Source: Bacteroidota bacterium
Lineage (GTDB): Bacteria > Bacteroidota > Bacteroidia > Chitinophagales > Chitinophagaceae
Direction: 5' to 3'
Assembly (NCBI GenBank): GCA_018267965.1
Contig: JAFDXK010000002.1
Coordinates: 434,001 to 498,000 of the forward strand
Length of the DNA: 64,000 bases
Of this stretch, positions 51,536-60,814 are shown one piece after another. Position 1 is the first letter of the stretch, and each line of letters begins with the position of its first letter. A program made the position numbers and the translations under genes. The notes under the pieces were generated by a model. It made no database searches. It saw nothing but the letters and a program-made list of their open reading frames with translations, and was not told the origin of the DNA.

Positions 51536-53182
51536 TCAATCCTTCTTAACTTTTTTCAAATCAATCAGATTCATTGGTGTAGATAAAAACCCGCTGATGT
51601 TTTTTTGAGTGAAGTGCAGCAGCTTATCATAGTATAGCGGGATAATGGGCGCATAGCTTATCATTAAACTATCCATAGCCTGGTATGTTTTCCAGCGTAT
51701 GGAGTCAGGAAGGTTCATACTTTCATCATACCACTTATTGAATGTGGCGTCATTGAACCTTGTGTAGTTAGGTGGTGCAGGGAATTTGCCGTTAAAGAAA
51801 ACAAGAAAAGTTTCCGCATCAGGATAATCTGCTATCCACTGCGAGCGGAACATCGCTAATTGAGAACGGCTCATCATTTGCAACTCTATATTGCGCTGCA
51901 CGATTTCCACTTTTGTATGTATACCTATTTCCTGTAGCTCTGTTGCAATGAAGTTGACAATATCTGCCCAGTTATCTATTGTGGTAATGGTAATTTCGGG
52001 TAAACCTTTACCATTAGGAAATCCCGCTTTTGCCAATAATGCAGTTGCTTTTGCAGGGTCGTAATGATATCCATATCTGCCTGATGAATCAAAGCCCGGA
52101 ATACCCATTGGAATAAAACCTGAAGTGGCTGGCTCTGTCACCCCATTTTTAAAATAGGTAACAATTTTTTGCCTGTCGATAGCATAATTAATGGCTTGCC
52201 TGATAAGCGGGCTGATAACAGGTGAATTTTTTACAAGAGGGTTAGCACTGTCTATCAATATGCCGATGTATTCTGTGTTGAGATAAGTTTGTTTATTCAG
52301 GTTGAATTTAGCGGCATACTCTGTTTTTAGCCGGCCATTTTTAGATAAGACAACATCTTTAAAAGAGCCATCCAGGCCGTTCATAAAATCCAACTTCTTT
52401 TGCATGAAGAGCATAAACTCTGTTGCTTTGCTTTCATTAAAAGTTATCTGTACCGCATCAAGGTATGGCAGGCTATTGCCATCTGCGTCTTTCTCCCAGT
52501 ATTTCGGATTTTTATGAGCCACGAAGGTATTGCCTTCATCCCAGTAGGTAAACATGAATGGGCCTGTACCACATGGATGCGCTCTAAAGTCTTTACCCCA
52601 TTTTTCTACTACCTCGTGCGGAACAACGCTGCAATAAGGCATACTTAATATTTTCAGCAAGGGGCGAAATGGCGCTACTAATTTTATAACAAGTGTTGAG
52701 TCATTAATAGCTGTAAACGGATGTAAACTATCTACACGTCCATTAAATATCCATGCGCCCGGTGATGCAACTGACGGATTTATGATTCTGTTAAAACTAT
52801 ACACCACATCTGCTGCAGTCATTTTCCTGCCAATGCCGTTTACAAACTCAGGAGCATCATGAAAAAAAACATCAGTGCGTAAATGCAAGATATAACTAAG
52901 TCCATCCTCGCTTACTTCATAACCTGTAGCAAGGCTGGGTGCCAGGTTTAAATTACCGTCTGTTTCAAAAAGAGTATTGTAAAGCATGTGGTCTGTCCAC
53001 ATGGCATACAGGTTTTTGGCAAAAGCAGGGTCGGCAGATTCCAACGTGCCACTCGAATAGTTAATATGGAATACTTTTTTGCCGCTATTTTCATTGCGAT
53101 TGCCACAACTGCAATAAAACAGAGAAGTATTTAACAGGACAAGCACTGCGATTGTTGATAATTTCTTGTTCCCTGCCATCAT
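51536..53182 (-). CDS. Peptide-binding ABC transporter lipoprotein (SBP_bac_5)
   Basis: 548 aa from the Met at 53182; the longer frame from 53284 has no signal logic. A lipoprotein signal ends at Cys24 or Cys26 (LFYCSC). The mature part matches the peptide/nickel-binding family (PSLATGYEVSEDGLSYILHLR, quoted in part as EVSEDGLSYILHLRTD; AADVVYSFNRI; PFRPLLKILSMPYCSVVPHE, quoted as PYCSVVPHE). It would bind oligopeptides for uptake. No permease genes are adjacent, so it may be an orphan binding protein. Divergent from pdxJ. Confidence 0.9.
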   Translation of the reverse strand: MMAGNKKLSTIAVLVLLNTSLFYCSCGNRNENSGKKVFHINYSSGTLESADPAFAKNLYAMWTDHMLYNTLFETDGNLNLAPSLATGYEVSEDGLSYILHLRTDVFFHDAPEFVNGIGRKMTAADVVYSFNRIINPSVASPGAWIFNGRVDSLHPFTAINDSTLVIKLVAPFRPLLKILSMPYCSVVPHEVVEKWGKDFRAHPCGTGPFMFTYWDEGNTFVAHKNPKYWEKDADGNSLPYLDAVQITFNESKATEFMLFMQKKLDFMNGLDGSFKDVVLSKNGRLKTEYAAKFNLNKQTYLNTEYIGILIDSANPLVKNSPVISPLIRQAINYAIDRQKIVTYFKNGVTEPATSGFIPMGIPGFDSSGRYGYHYDPAKATALLAKAGFPNGKGLPEITITTIDNWADIVNFIATELQEIGIHTKVEIVQRNIELQMMSRSQLAMFRSQWIADYPDAETFLVFFNGKFPAPPNYTRFNDATFNKWYDESMNLPDSIRWKTYQAMDSLMISYAPIIPLYYDKLLHFTQKNISGFLSTPMNLIDLKKVKKD

Positions 53183-53212
53183 ATAGTGTCTGCAAATTAA
53201 TAGAATGAACCG

Positions 53213-53220
53213 TAATTTTG
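53213..53220 (+). promoter_or_regulatory. -7 element of pdxJ
   Basis: TAATTTTG fits TAnnTTTG and lies 14 nt upstream of the ATG at 53235. It falls inside the longer frame that would start at 53205, which argues for the shorter pdxJ start. Confidence 0.4.
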
Positions 53221-53234
53221 ATAAAACAAACTGC

Positions 53235-53960
53235 ATGTCCTGTAAGCTCTCGGTTAACATTAATAAAATAGCTACACTCCGCAATAGCAGAGGTGGCGAT
53301 AACCCGAGCGTAGTACAAGCTGCAATTGATTGTCAGAAATTCGGGGCAGATGGCATCACTGTTCACCCGCGTCCTGATGAAAGGCATATACGCTACAGTG
53401 ACGTAAGAGAGATAATGCCCATCATTACTACCGAATTTAATATCGAGGGAAACCCCTTGGAAGACAAGTTTGTTGATTTGGTTTTGGAAGTAAAACCACA
53501 TCAGGTAACACTCGTTCCAGATGACCCCGGCCAGTTAACTTCCAATCATGGTTGGGATACTATCAAACATGCAAAGTATTTGCAGGATATCATTGCTATA
53601 TTCAAAAATGCAGGTATCAGGGTATCTATTTTTACCGACCCGGTAGAACATATCATAGCCGCAGCAAGAGATACTGGTACAGACAGGGTAGAACTATACA
53701 CAGAGGCATACGCCAAGAATTACCATAAAAATAGAGATGCAGCCATTGCTGACTATAAGCTTGCTGCACAAACTGCGCTACAAAATGATATTGGCTTAAA
53801 TGCAGGGCACGATCTTGACTTAAAGAACCTTGCTTTTTTTGCCAATAGCATTACCAACTTATCAGAAGTATCTATTGGACATGCCCTAATTTCAGATGCC
53901 TTGTATTATGGATTGGAAAATACAGTTCAACTCTACAAACGTCAGTTAATTCACAAATAA
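53235..53960 (+). CDS. pdxJ: Pyridoxine 5'-phosphate synthase
   Basis: 241 aa, TIM barrel. It condenses 1-deoxy-xylulose-5-phosphate with 3-amino-2-oxopropyl phosphate to give PNP in vitamin B6 synthesis. Motifs: LSVNINKIATLRNSRGG, ADGITVHPRPDERHIR, VTLVPDDPGQLTSNHGWD, quoted here as TLVPDDPGQLTSNHG, and GLNAGHDLD. The start at 53235 agrees with the promoter position and homologue length. Its product PLP is the cofactor of GcvP elsewhere in the window. Confidence 0.95.
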   Translation: MSCKLSVNINKIATLRNSRGGDNPSVVQAAIDCQKFGADGITVHPRPDERHIRYSDVREIMPIITTEFNIEGNPLEDKFVDLVLEVKPHQVTLVPDDPGQLTSNHGWDTIKHAKYLQDIIAIFKNAGIRVSIFTDPVEHIIAAARDTGTDRVELYTEAYAKNYHKNRDAAIADYKLAAQTALQNDIGLNAGHDLDLKNLAFFANSITNLSEVSIGHALISDALYYGLENTVQLYKRQLIHK

Positions 53961-53992
53961 TTAACATTTTCAATCTTTACGTTTTTTTCATA

Positions 53993-54015
53993 AAATATTG
54001 ATAAACAATATTTTG
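53993..54015. repeat. AT-rich inverted repeat
   Basis: AAAATATTG / CAATATTTT, 9-bp perfect arms with a 5-nt spacer, 32 bp after pdxJ. There is no T run after it, so it is a weak terminator; it could be a duplex-unwinding or structural element near the DnaA boxes. Confidence 0.6.
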
Positions 54016-54052
54016 CATATTTTATGTTTGCAACAAGCGTAAATTTATTAAC

Positions 54053-54061
54053 TTATCCACA
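54053..54061 (+). promoter_or_regulatory. DnaA box 1 (exact TTATCCACA)
   Basis: Exact match to the classical high-affinity DnaA box, in the AT-rich 238-bp gap between pdxJ and the giant adhesin. Confidence 0.7.
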
Positions 54062-54083
54062 AAAAACATCAAAATTTAACAGT

Positions 54084-54092
54084 TTATCCACA
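54084..54092 (+). promoter_or_regulatory. DnaA box 2 (exact TTATCCACA)
   Basis: Second exact box in the same orientation, 31 bp from the first (start to start). It lies just upstream of the TATATTTG promoter motif of the giant adhesin gene. Confidence 0.7.
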
Positions 54093-54099
54093 TTTGAGC

Positions 54100-54107
54100 T
54101 ATATTTG
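54100..54107 (+). promoter_or_regulatory. -7 element of the giant adhesin gene
   Basis: TATATTTG matches TAnnTTTG. A leader of ~85 nt rich in A and G precedes the ATG at 54199. DnaA box 2 lies at roughly -23 relative to this motif, inside the promoter footprint. Confidence 0.45.
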
Positions 54108-54198
54108 TTGAACTGAAATATAACCCAAAAACACAAGGAATAAGAGAAGTCTGGAATCAAAACAAATAATAAGAGACGAGAAATAACCAGACAAACGT

Positions 54199-57100
54199 AT
54201 GACTAAACGCTTTTACACAGTATTGTGTATAGTTCTGTCCTTTATTGTCCCTCTAATATCAAACGCGCAGGCGCCGGTAGCAAATTTTTCGTCAAATGTT
54301 ACAAGCGGCTGTTCTCCGATAGTGGCCAATTTTACAGACCTCAGCACAAACACCCCTACAAGTTGGTATTGGGATCTTGGCAATGGTAGTACTTCTACAC
54401 TGCAAAATCCCTCCACGACCTATTTTACACCCGGTACATATACAGTAACACTTACTGCAACAAATGCTAATGGTTCCAACACAAAAGTTTCTACCAATTA
54501 TATTACTGTTGCACCATCTCCGATAGTTGCTTTTACTACCGACTCAACACCGTCTTGCACTGTACCAAGAACATTGTTGTTTACTAATAACTCTGTTCCT
54601 GGCGGTTCTGGTACAACAACATATCTATGGGATTTTGGAGACGGTACCACATCTACGTCTGCCAACCCTACTAAAACTTATAATGCAGTTGGCACTTACA
54701 GTGTAACCTTATTAGTAACTAACGGTAACGGTTGTACTAATTCACTTACCAAGACCAATTATGTATCAATCATTCAAAAACCTACTGCATCATTTTCAGG
54801 TACTAATATTACTGGTTGTACCGCTCCGTTAACAGCTACATTCACTAACTCATCTTCTAATGCTACAAGCTATGCATGGGATTTTGGCGATGGCGGTACT
54901 TCTACTGCGTCAAGCCCTACTCATACTTATAATGCTACAGGTAGTTATAATGTAAGACTTATCGCTACCAATAGTATTGGTTGCAAGGATACGCTGATAC
55001 TTACTTCTTATGTTACTATTGGTTCTCCAACAGCTTCATTTTACACCAGTGTAACAAGCACTTGTACTAACCAGGCAGTTACATTTACAAATACATCTAC
55101 TCCGGCAGGATATACCAGCTCGTGGAACTTTGGAGATTTTACTTCTTCAACCGCTACAAGTCCATCGCATTCTTATACAACAGGAGGTACTTACACTGTT
55201 CTACTCACTGTTACACGCAATGGATGTACAGATACAGAATCACATACTGTTACAGTAAATCCGGCACCAAGTGTAAATTTTACAGCATCGCCAACTAATG
55301 GTTGTGCTATACCTTTTACCACAACATTTACTAACAGCACGACAGGGGCAACAAGTTATTTATGGTCTTTTGGAGATGCAACAACTTCGACTAATGCATC
55401 AGGTAGTTTTACGAAAACCTATTCTGCATTTGGCAACTACACGGTTAAGTTGGTTGCAACCAGTGCCAATGGTTGTAAAGATTCATTGACAAGAAGTAGC
55501 TATATCAAAGTACAAACACCTACAGCCAGCATTACAGTTGGTCCGTATTCTGGTTGTGCTCCTGTAACAGTTAATTTCACTGCCAATGTTACTACACAGA
55601 TACCTGTTAGTAACTATACATGGAATTTTGGCGATTTAAGTACTCCGGTAAGTTGCTCTTCCTGCTCTACTCAATCACATACCTATTCTTCATCGGGTAC
55701 ATATACGGTTACTCTTACTTATACAACAGGTACGGGCTGTACATTTACCACCACAACATCTGTGCAGGTAAGCACAAAACCAACAGCAGGTTTTACAGCA
55801 TCTCCATTATCACTTTGTCCGGGATTGCCTGTTAGTTTCTCAAACAGCTCTAGCGGTGCCAGTACTTATTTGTGGTTATTCGGAGACAATACAACCAGCA
55901 CAGCCACAAATCCTACACATACAGGATATGCTATGGGTGTATATACTGTAACATTGATAGCTAATAATAACGGCTGCCGCGATACGTTTACAAGAACTAA
56001 TTATATCACGGTAAATCCGCCTATGGCAAACTTTGGTATAACTAAATCATGTACCAATAGGATGACAGTAACACTTACTGACAGCTCAGTTGGTGCAGAT
56101 ACATATAGCTGGAATTTTGGTGATGGTAATACATCTACATCTTCTACTTTCCCTATAACACATACCTACGCTTCACCCGGTACTTATAATATCTCATTAC
56201 AGGTATACAATTCAACTTATGGTTGTACGCACAGTGTAACCAAGACTGTAACAGTACAGCCTCTCGTAGCTCAATTTAGTGCCAATGACACAACCTTATG
56301 TAAAGGACAGGCTGTTACACTTACCGCTACACCGTCAAGCATAATCACCAGCTATTATTTTGATTGGGGAATCAATGGTGTTGCCGCTTCATACCCAACG
56401 AATGTTGCGATAGACAATTATCCATATAGTGGTGTGTCAACTGTTAAGTTAGTGGTAACTGACGTAAATGGTTGTAAAGATTCATTGATTAAACCTAACT
56501 ACATAAAAATAGGTGGAACGAACGTAAGCTTTACTGCAAATCCTCCGGGAGGTTGTTTGCCTCTTACAGTGTTGTTTACTGATAATAGCAGTGCAGGACC
56601 TTTTGGTATTGCTACTAGAACGTGGACATTTAATGGTGCACCAATCTCAACAACAAGTGCAACAATCTCTCAAACATTTACTGTTGCACAGAGCTATAAT
56701 GTGAAACTGGTAGAAACGGACTCTAACGGATGTAAAGATTCGCTCACAAGATCTAATTACATAATAGGCAGTAAGCCAATTCCTAATTTTACAGCATCGC
56801 CTACCAATGTGTGCGCAGGGCAAGATATTACGTTTAATAATACAACTATTGGTAATAGCCCTGTAACCTATTTGTGGGATTTTGGTGATGGAGGTACATC
56901 TACGGCATATTATCCATTGCATGCCTATAGCGCAAGCGGCACTTACAATGTAAAACTTGTAGCAACTGATGGCTATGGTTGTAAAGATTCAATTACTAAA
57001 ACATCATTTGTTACTATTAGTAAACCAACCGCGGCATTTACTCCGAGTGATACTGTTGCTAACTGTCCGCCGTTGGCAGTGTCTCTTACAAATAATTCCG

Positions 57101-60100
57101 TAGGTGCGACCAGTTACTCATGGACGTTTGGCAATGCAAGTGCATCCAGCCTTACAAACCCGTCAACTGTTTACACTTATCCGGGTAATTATAACATAAA
57201 ATTGGTGGTAACCAGCAGTGCAGGCTGTAAAGATTCTGCGGTAAAGGTGATTCACGTAAATGGCCCTACCGGAACGTTCTCTTATAGCCCGTTAGCCGGT
57301 TGTAAGCCTATGACCGTTAACTTTTCTGCTACAACCAGTGGTGCTTCATACCTCGTGTGGGATATGAGTAATGGTGTTACGCAAACCACTACATCAGGTA
57401 CGTTCAGTTATACTTACACAAGCTCCGGCAAGTATGTTCCTAAGTTAGTATTAAGTGATGGTGCTTCTTGTTTAGTGCCGGTATTGGGTCTTGACACTAT
57501 TAAAGTGGATTACATTGACGCTGACTTTAGTTTTACACCATCGGTAGTGTGTAATTCAGGCAGCGTACAATTTACAGATACAGTTTTGTCTGCTATGAGT
57601 CCTTTGTCTACTCGTAGCTGGACATTTGGCGATGGAGGTACAAGTACGGCTCATAATCCGTCTCATAGCTACACAGGGGCCGGTACATACAATGTGCGTT
57701 TGATTGTAACAAATACACAAGGCTGCTCTGATACTATTACTAAACAGGTAATTATTAACGGATTACCAACCGTTAGTGCGGCAAGCAACACCGCAATATG
57801 CCAGGGTACCACAACGGGTGTGTCACTTACAGCCAGCGGAGCTGCATCATATTCATGGTCTCCGGCAACAGGACTGTCATGCACAACTTGTGCTAATCCT
57901 GTAGCACTTCCTTCATCTACTACTACATATATTGTAACGGGAACAGATAGTTATGGTTGTACTGATACCGGTGTTGTTACCATTACTGTAAATGCAAAAC
58001 CGAACGTAACTGCTAGTCCGAATACGGCAATATGTCTCGGAACATCTACAACACTTACGGGTTACGGTGCTACAACTTATACATGGACACCTTCCGGAAC
58101 TTTATCTTGCTCTGCATGTACTAATACAAATGCAAATCCAACAACAACTACAACATATATAGTAACAGGCACTGATGCTAATGGTTGTACTGATACAGGT
58201 ATGGTAACAGTCACTGTTAATCCTAAACCTGTAGTTAGTGCCGGCGCCGACCAAACTATTTGTGTTGGCAATAGTGTTTCTTTAAATGCTACCGGAGCAA
58301 CGTCGTATTCATGGTCTCCGGCAACAGGGTTATCATGCACTACATGTGCTAATCCTACAGCCAATCCATCAACTACTACAACTTATATAGTAACAGGTAC
58401 AAACGCTAACGGTTGTACTAACACTGATACTGTAATAGTAAATGTCAACCCGCTGCCTATTGTAAGTGCAGGTAGCAATGTTGCTATTTGCTCGGGCAGT
58501 TCTACGACATTGACAGCAACGGGAGCCACATCATATTCGTGGTCACCTGCTACAGGTTTGTCTTGTACAACATGTGCAAGCCCTATAGCCACGCCATCTG
58601 CAACAACTACATGTACAGTAACAGGTACTAATGCTAATGGTTGCGTGAATACAGCAACAGTAACTGTTACTGTTAATGCTAAACCTAATGTAACGGCAAG
58701 TGCCAATACTGCTATTTGTTTCGGCAGTTCAACAACACTCACCGGTTATGGTGCTTCAACTTACGTTTGGACACCAGCCACAGGCTTGTCTTGTACCTCT
58801 TGTACAAGCCCTGTTGCATCGCCATCTACAACAACTACATATATAGTAACAGGAACCGATGCAAATGGTTGCACAGATACAGGAATGGTTTTGATTACGG
58901 TTAATCCTAAACCAACCGTAAGCGCCGGAGCAGATCAAACCATTTGTAGCGGCAGCTCAGTGTCATTAACGGCAACAGGAGCTACTTCATATACATGGTC
59001 GCCATCGACAGGTTTGTCTTGTACTACATGTGCTAATCCAACAGCATCACCGACAGTCACTACTACTTACATAGTAACAGGCACAAATGCCAATGGTTGT
59101 ATTAATACAGATACAATAACTGTGAACGTCAATCAAAGGCCAAATGTCAGTGCAGGCAGCGGAGTATCTATATGTATAGGTTCTGCTACTACACTCACAG
59201 CTACAGGTGCTGCTACTTATGTATGGTCACCTTCAGCAGGGTTATCATGCACAACTTGTGCATCTCCATCTGCGTCTCCTGCATCTACAACACTGTATAC
59301 AGTAACAGGAACAGATGCTAACGGATGTACTAATACAAGTACGGTGAATGTTATTGTCAACAGCATTCCTGTAGTGACTGCTACCGGAGGCAAAACAATG
59401 TGCGATGGAGATAGTGCGCAACTATTAGCTAACGGTGCTACCAGTTATGTATGGACCCCTGTTACAGGCTTGTCTTGTACTACATGTACCAATCCAATGG
59501 CTAAACCGGGTACAACTACTACATATATCGTTACTGGTACTACAAACGGCTGTAGCGATACAGGAATGGTAATAGTAACAGTTAGGCCTAAACCCACTGT
59601 TAGTGCAGGTCCTGATAAAGAGGTTTGTATTGGCAGTTCAATAGGCTTGTTGGCTACGGGTGCAAATAGTTATGTTTGGTCACCTGCAACAAATTTATCT
59701 TGTACTAATTGCGCGTCTACTACTGCCAACCCTACAACGAATATTACTTATACCGTATTAGGTACGGATGCTAATGGCTGTGTGAACTCGGCACAGGTGA
59801 AAGTAACTGTTAATCCACTGCCTGTTATAGACGCAGGTCCTGACCAAACAATATGTAATGGTTCATCTGTTAAGCTTACTGCAACAGGTGCATCCACCTA
59901 TACATGGACACCATTTGATGGCTTGTCTTGTACATCTTGCCAGGATCCGGTAGCCAGCCCTAATCATAACATTACATATTCCGTTCGCGGAACAGACAAC
60001 AAAGGTTGTAGCAGTAAAGACGAAGTAAATGTTACTGTAATTGAAAAAATGCCAATCACATTTGGCCCCGGCGATACAATATGCAAAGGAGAATCAGCAA

Positions 60101-60804
60101 CATTATATGCTACAGGTGGTACGAAGTATAGTTGGACACCTACTATTGGTATAGAAGATACCCGAGCACCTAATATCAAAGTTGCACCGGAACAAACAAC
60201 TATCTACAGGGCAATTGTAACTCAGGGAGATTGCTTCACTGATACCAGCTTTATCACGGTATTGGTACATGACTTGCCTGAAGTTTCTCTTGGCCCGGAT
60301 GTAACCATTGGTGGCGGTAATAGCATTCAACTTGATGCGAAAACTAATATGGCAGTAACGTACGCATGGACACCTTTAGAATACCTGAGTTGTACAGATT
60401 GTCAGAAACCAATAGCATCCCCTGCAAAAGCAACTATTTACAGTGTTATTGTAACTAATGAATTTGGTTGCCAGAATAAAGATGACATTGTTGTAAATGT
60501 GACTTGTGATAAGACACAGATTTATGTAGCAAATACGTTTACGCCAAATAATGATGGTGTAAATGACATGTTCTATCCGCAGGGCAAGGGCATCAACAGT
60601 GTAAAAAGCTTTAAAGTATTTAACAGGTGGGGTGAATTGATGTTCTCGAGAATGGATATGCCGTTGAACGACCCTAATGCGGGCTGGGATGGTACATTCA
60701 GAGGTACAGTACTGAAACCTGATGTATACGTTTATATTATTAACGCGTTCTGTGAATCGGGTGAACCGTTGGAACTGAAAGGTGATATTTCACTGATACG
60801 CTAA
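54199..60804 (+). CDS. Giant T9SS type B adhesin, 14 PKD plus 12 Cys-pair repeats
   Basis: 2201 aa with a signal peptide (ending ISNAQ). Residues ~25-1190 hold 14 PKD-like domains of ~80-90 aa, each with a Cys at its start and a W-x-FGDG motif (YLWDFGDGTTS, YAWDFGDGGTS) or a degenerate form. Residues ~1192-2104 hold 12 repeats of 76 aa. Most contain a CxxC (LSCTTCANP) and the strand TTTYIVTGTDANGC; repeat 11 has lost the CxxC. The end is the gliding-motility C-terminal domain (TFTPNNDGVNDMF, FNRWGELMF, KGDISLIR). The organisation resembles SprB-type adhesins that move along the surface during gliding. A PorP/SprF gene follows after 10 bp. Codon and repeat sequences are diverged, so the repeats are old. 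Confidence 0.93.
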   Translation: MTKRFYTVLCIVLSFIVPLISNAQAPVANFSSNVTSGCSPIVANFTDLSTNTPTSWYWDLGNGSTSTLQNPSTTYFTPGTYTVTLTATNANGSNTKVSTNYITVAPSPIVAFTTDSTPSCTVPRTLLFTNNSVPGGSGTTTYLWDFGDGTTSTSANPTKTYNAVGTYSVTLLVTNGNGCTNSLTKTNYVSIIQKPTASFSGTNITGCTAPLTATFTNSSSNATSYAWDFGDGGTSTASSPTHTYNATGSYNVRLIATNSIGCKDTLILTSYVTIGSPTASFYTSVTSTCTNQAVTFTNTSTPAGYTSSWNFGDFTSSTATSPSHSYTTGGTYTVLLTVTRNGCTDTESHTVTVNPAPSVNFTASPTNGCAIPFTTTFTNSTTGATSYLWSFGDATTSTNASGSFTKTYSAFGNYTVKLVATSANGCKDSLTRSSYIKVQTPTASITVGPYSGCAPVTVNFTANVTTQIPVSNYTWNFGDLSTPVSCSSCSTQSHTYSSSGTYTVTLTYTTGTGCTFTTTTSVQVSTKPTAGFTASPLSLCPGLPVSFSNSSSGASTYLWLFGDNTTSTATNPTHTGYAMGVYTVTLIANNNGCRDTFTRTNYITVNPPMANFGITKSCTNRMTVTLTDSSVGADTYSWNFGDGNTSTSSTFPITHTYASPGTYNISLQVYNSTYGCTHSVTKTVTVQPLVAQFSANDTTLCKGQAVTLTATPSSIITSYYFDWGINGVAASYPTNVAIDNYPYSGVSTVKLVVTDVNGCKDSLIKPNYIKIGGTNVSFTANPPGGCLPLTVLFTDNSSAGPFGIATRTWTFNGAPISTTSATISQTFTVAQSYNVKLVETDSNGCKDSLTRSNYIIGSKPIPNFTASPTNVCAGQDITFNNTTIGNSPVTYLWDFGDGGTSTAYYPLHAYSASGTYNVKLVATDGYGCKDSITKTSFVTISKPTAAFTPSDTVANCPPLAVSLTNNSVGATSYSWTFGNASASSLTNPSTVYTYPGNYNIKLVVTSSAGCKDSAVKVIHVNGPTGTFSYSPLAGCKPMTVNFSATTSGASYLVWDMSNGVTQTTTSGTFSYTYTSSGKYVPKLVLSDGASCLVPVLGLDTIKVDYIDADFSFTPSVVCNSGSVQFTDTVLSAMSPLSTRSWTFGDGGTSTAHNPSHSYTGAGTYNVRLIVTNTQGCSDTITKQVIINGLPTVSAASNTAICQGTTTGVSLTASGAASYSWSPATGLSCTTCANPVALPSSTTTYIVTGTDSYGCTDTGVVTITVNAKPNVTASPNTAICLGTSTTLTGYGATTYTWTPSGTLSCSACTNTNANPTTTTTYIVTGTDANGCTDTGMVTVTVNPKPVVSAGADQTICVGNSVSLNATGATSYSWSPATGLSCTTCANPTANPSTTTTYIVTGTNANGCTNTDTVIVNVNPLPIVSAGSNVAICSGSSTTLTATGATSYSWSPATGLSCTTCASPIATPSATTTCTVTGTNANGCVNTATVTVTVNAKPNVTASANTAICFGSSTTLTGYGASTYVWTPATGLSCTSCTSPVASPSTTTTYIVTGTDANGCTDTGMVLITVNPKPTVSAGADQTICSGSSVSLTATGATSYTWSPSTGLSCTTCANPTASPTVTTTYIVTGTNANGCINTDTITVNVNQRPNVSAGSGVSICIGSATTLTATGAATYVWSPSAGLSCTTCASPSASPASTTLYTVTGTDANGCTNTSTVNVIVNSIPVVTATGGKTMCDGDSAQLLANGATSYVWTPVTGLSCTTCTNPMAKPGTTTTYIVTGTTNGCSDTGMVIVTVRPKPTVSAGPDKEVCIGSSIGLLATGANSYVWSPATNLSCTNCASTTANPTTNITYTVLGTDANGCVNSAQVKVTVNPLPVIDAGPDQTICNGSSVKLTATGASTYTWTPFDGLSCTSCQDPVASPNHNITYSVRGTDNKGCSSKDEVNVTVIEKMPITFGPGDTICKGESATLYATGGTKYSWTPTIGIEDTRAPNIKVAPEQTTIYRAIVTQGDCFTDTSFITVLVHDLPEVSLGPDVTIGGGNSIQLDAKTNMAVTYAWTPLEYLSCTDCQKPIASPAKATIYSVIVTNEFGCQNKDDIVVNVTCDKTQIYVANTFTPNNDGVNDMFYPQGKGINSVKSFKVFNRWGELMFSRMDMPLNDPNAGWDGTFRGTVLKPDVYVYIINAFCESGEPLELKGDISLIR
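57772..60510 (+). repeat. Twelve tandem 228-bp coding repeats in the adhesin
   Basis: Period 228 bp (76 codons); 12 units fill 2739 bp almost exactly. Units 3, 4, 6, 7 start VSAG and most have C at position 10 and CxxC near 35-38. Units 11 and 12 are degenerate, unit 11 lacking the CxxC. DNA identity between units is only partial. Confidence 0.85.
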
Positions 60805-60814
60805 AAAAATAATT

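Noticed and set aside
53993-54015. Inverted repeat as a pdxJ terminator
   Set aside because: All-AT stem with no following T run; kept only as an AT-rich repeat.
54199-60804. Many minus-strand frames opposite the giant adhesin
   Set aside because: They mirror the repetitive Thr/Ser-rich coding sequence (Val/Gly/Cys-rich translations at the 228-bp period) and have no start context or recognisable domain.
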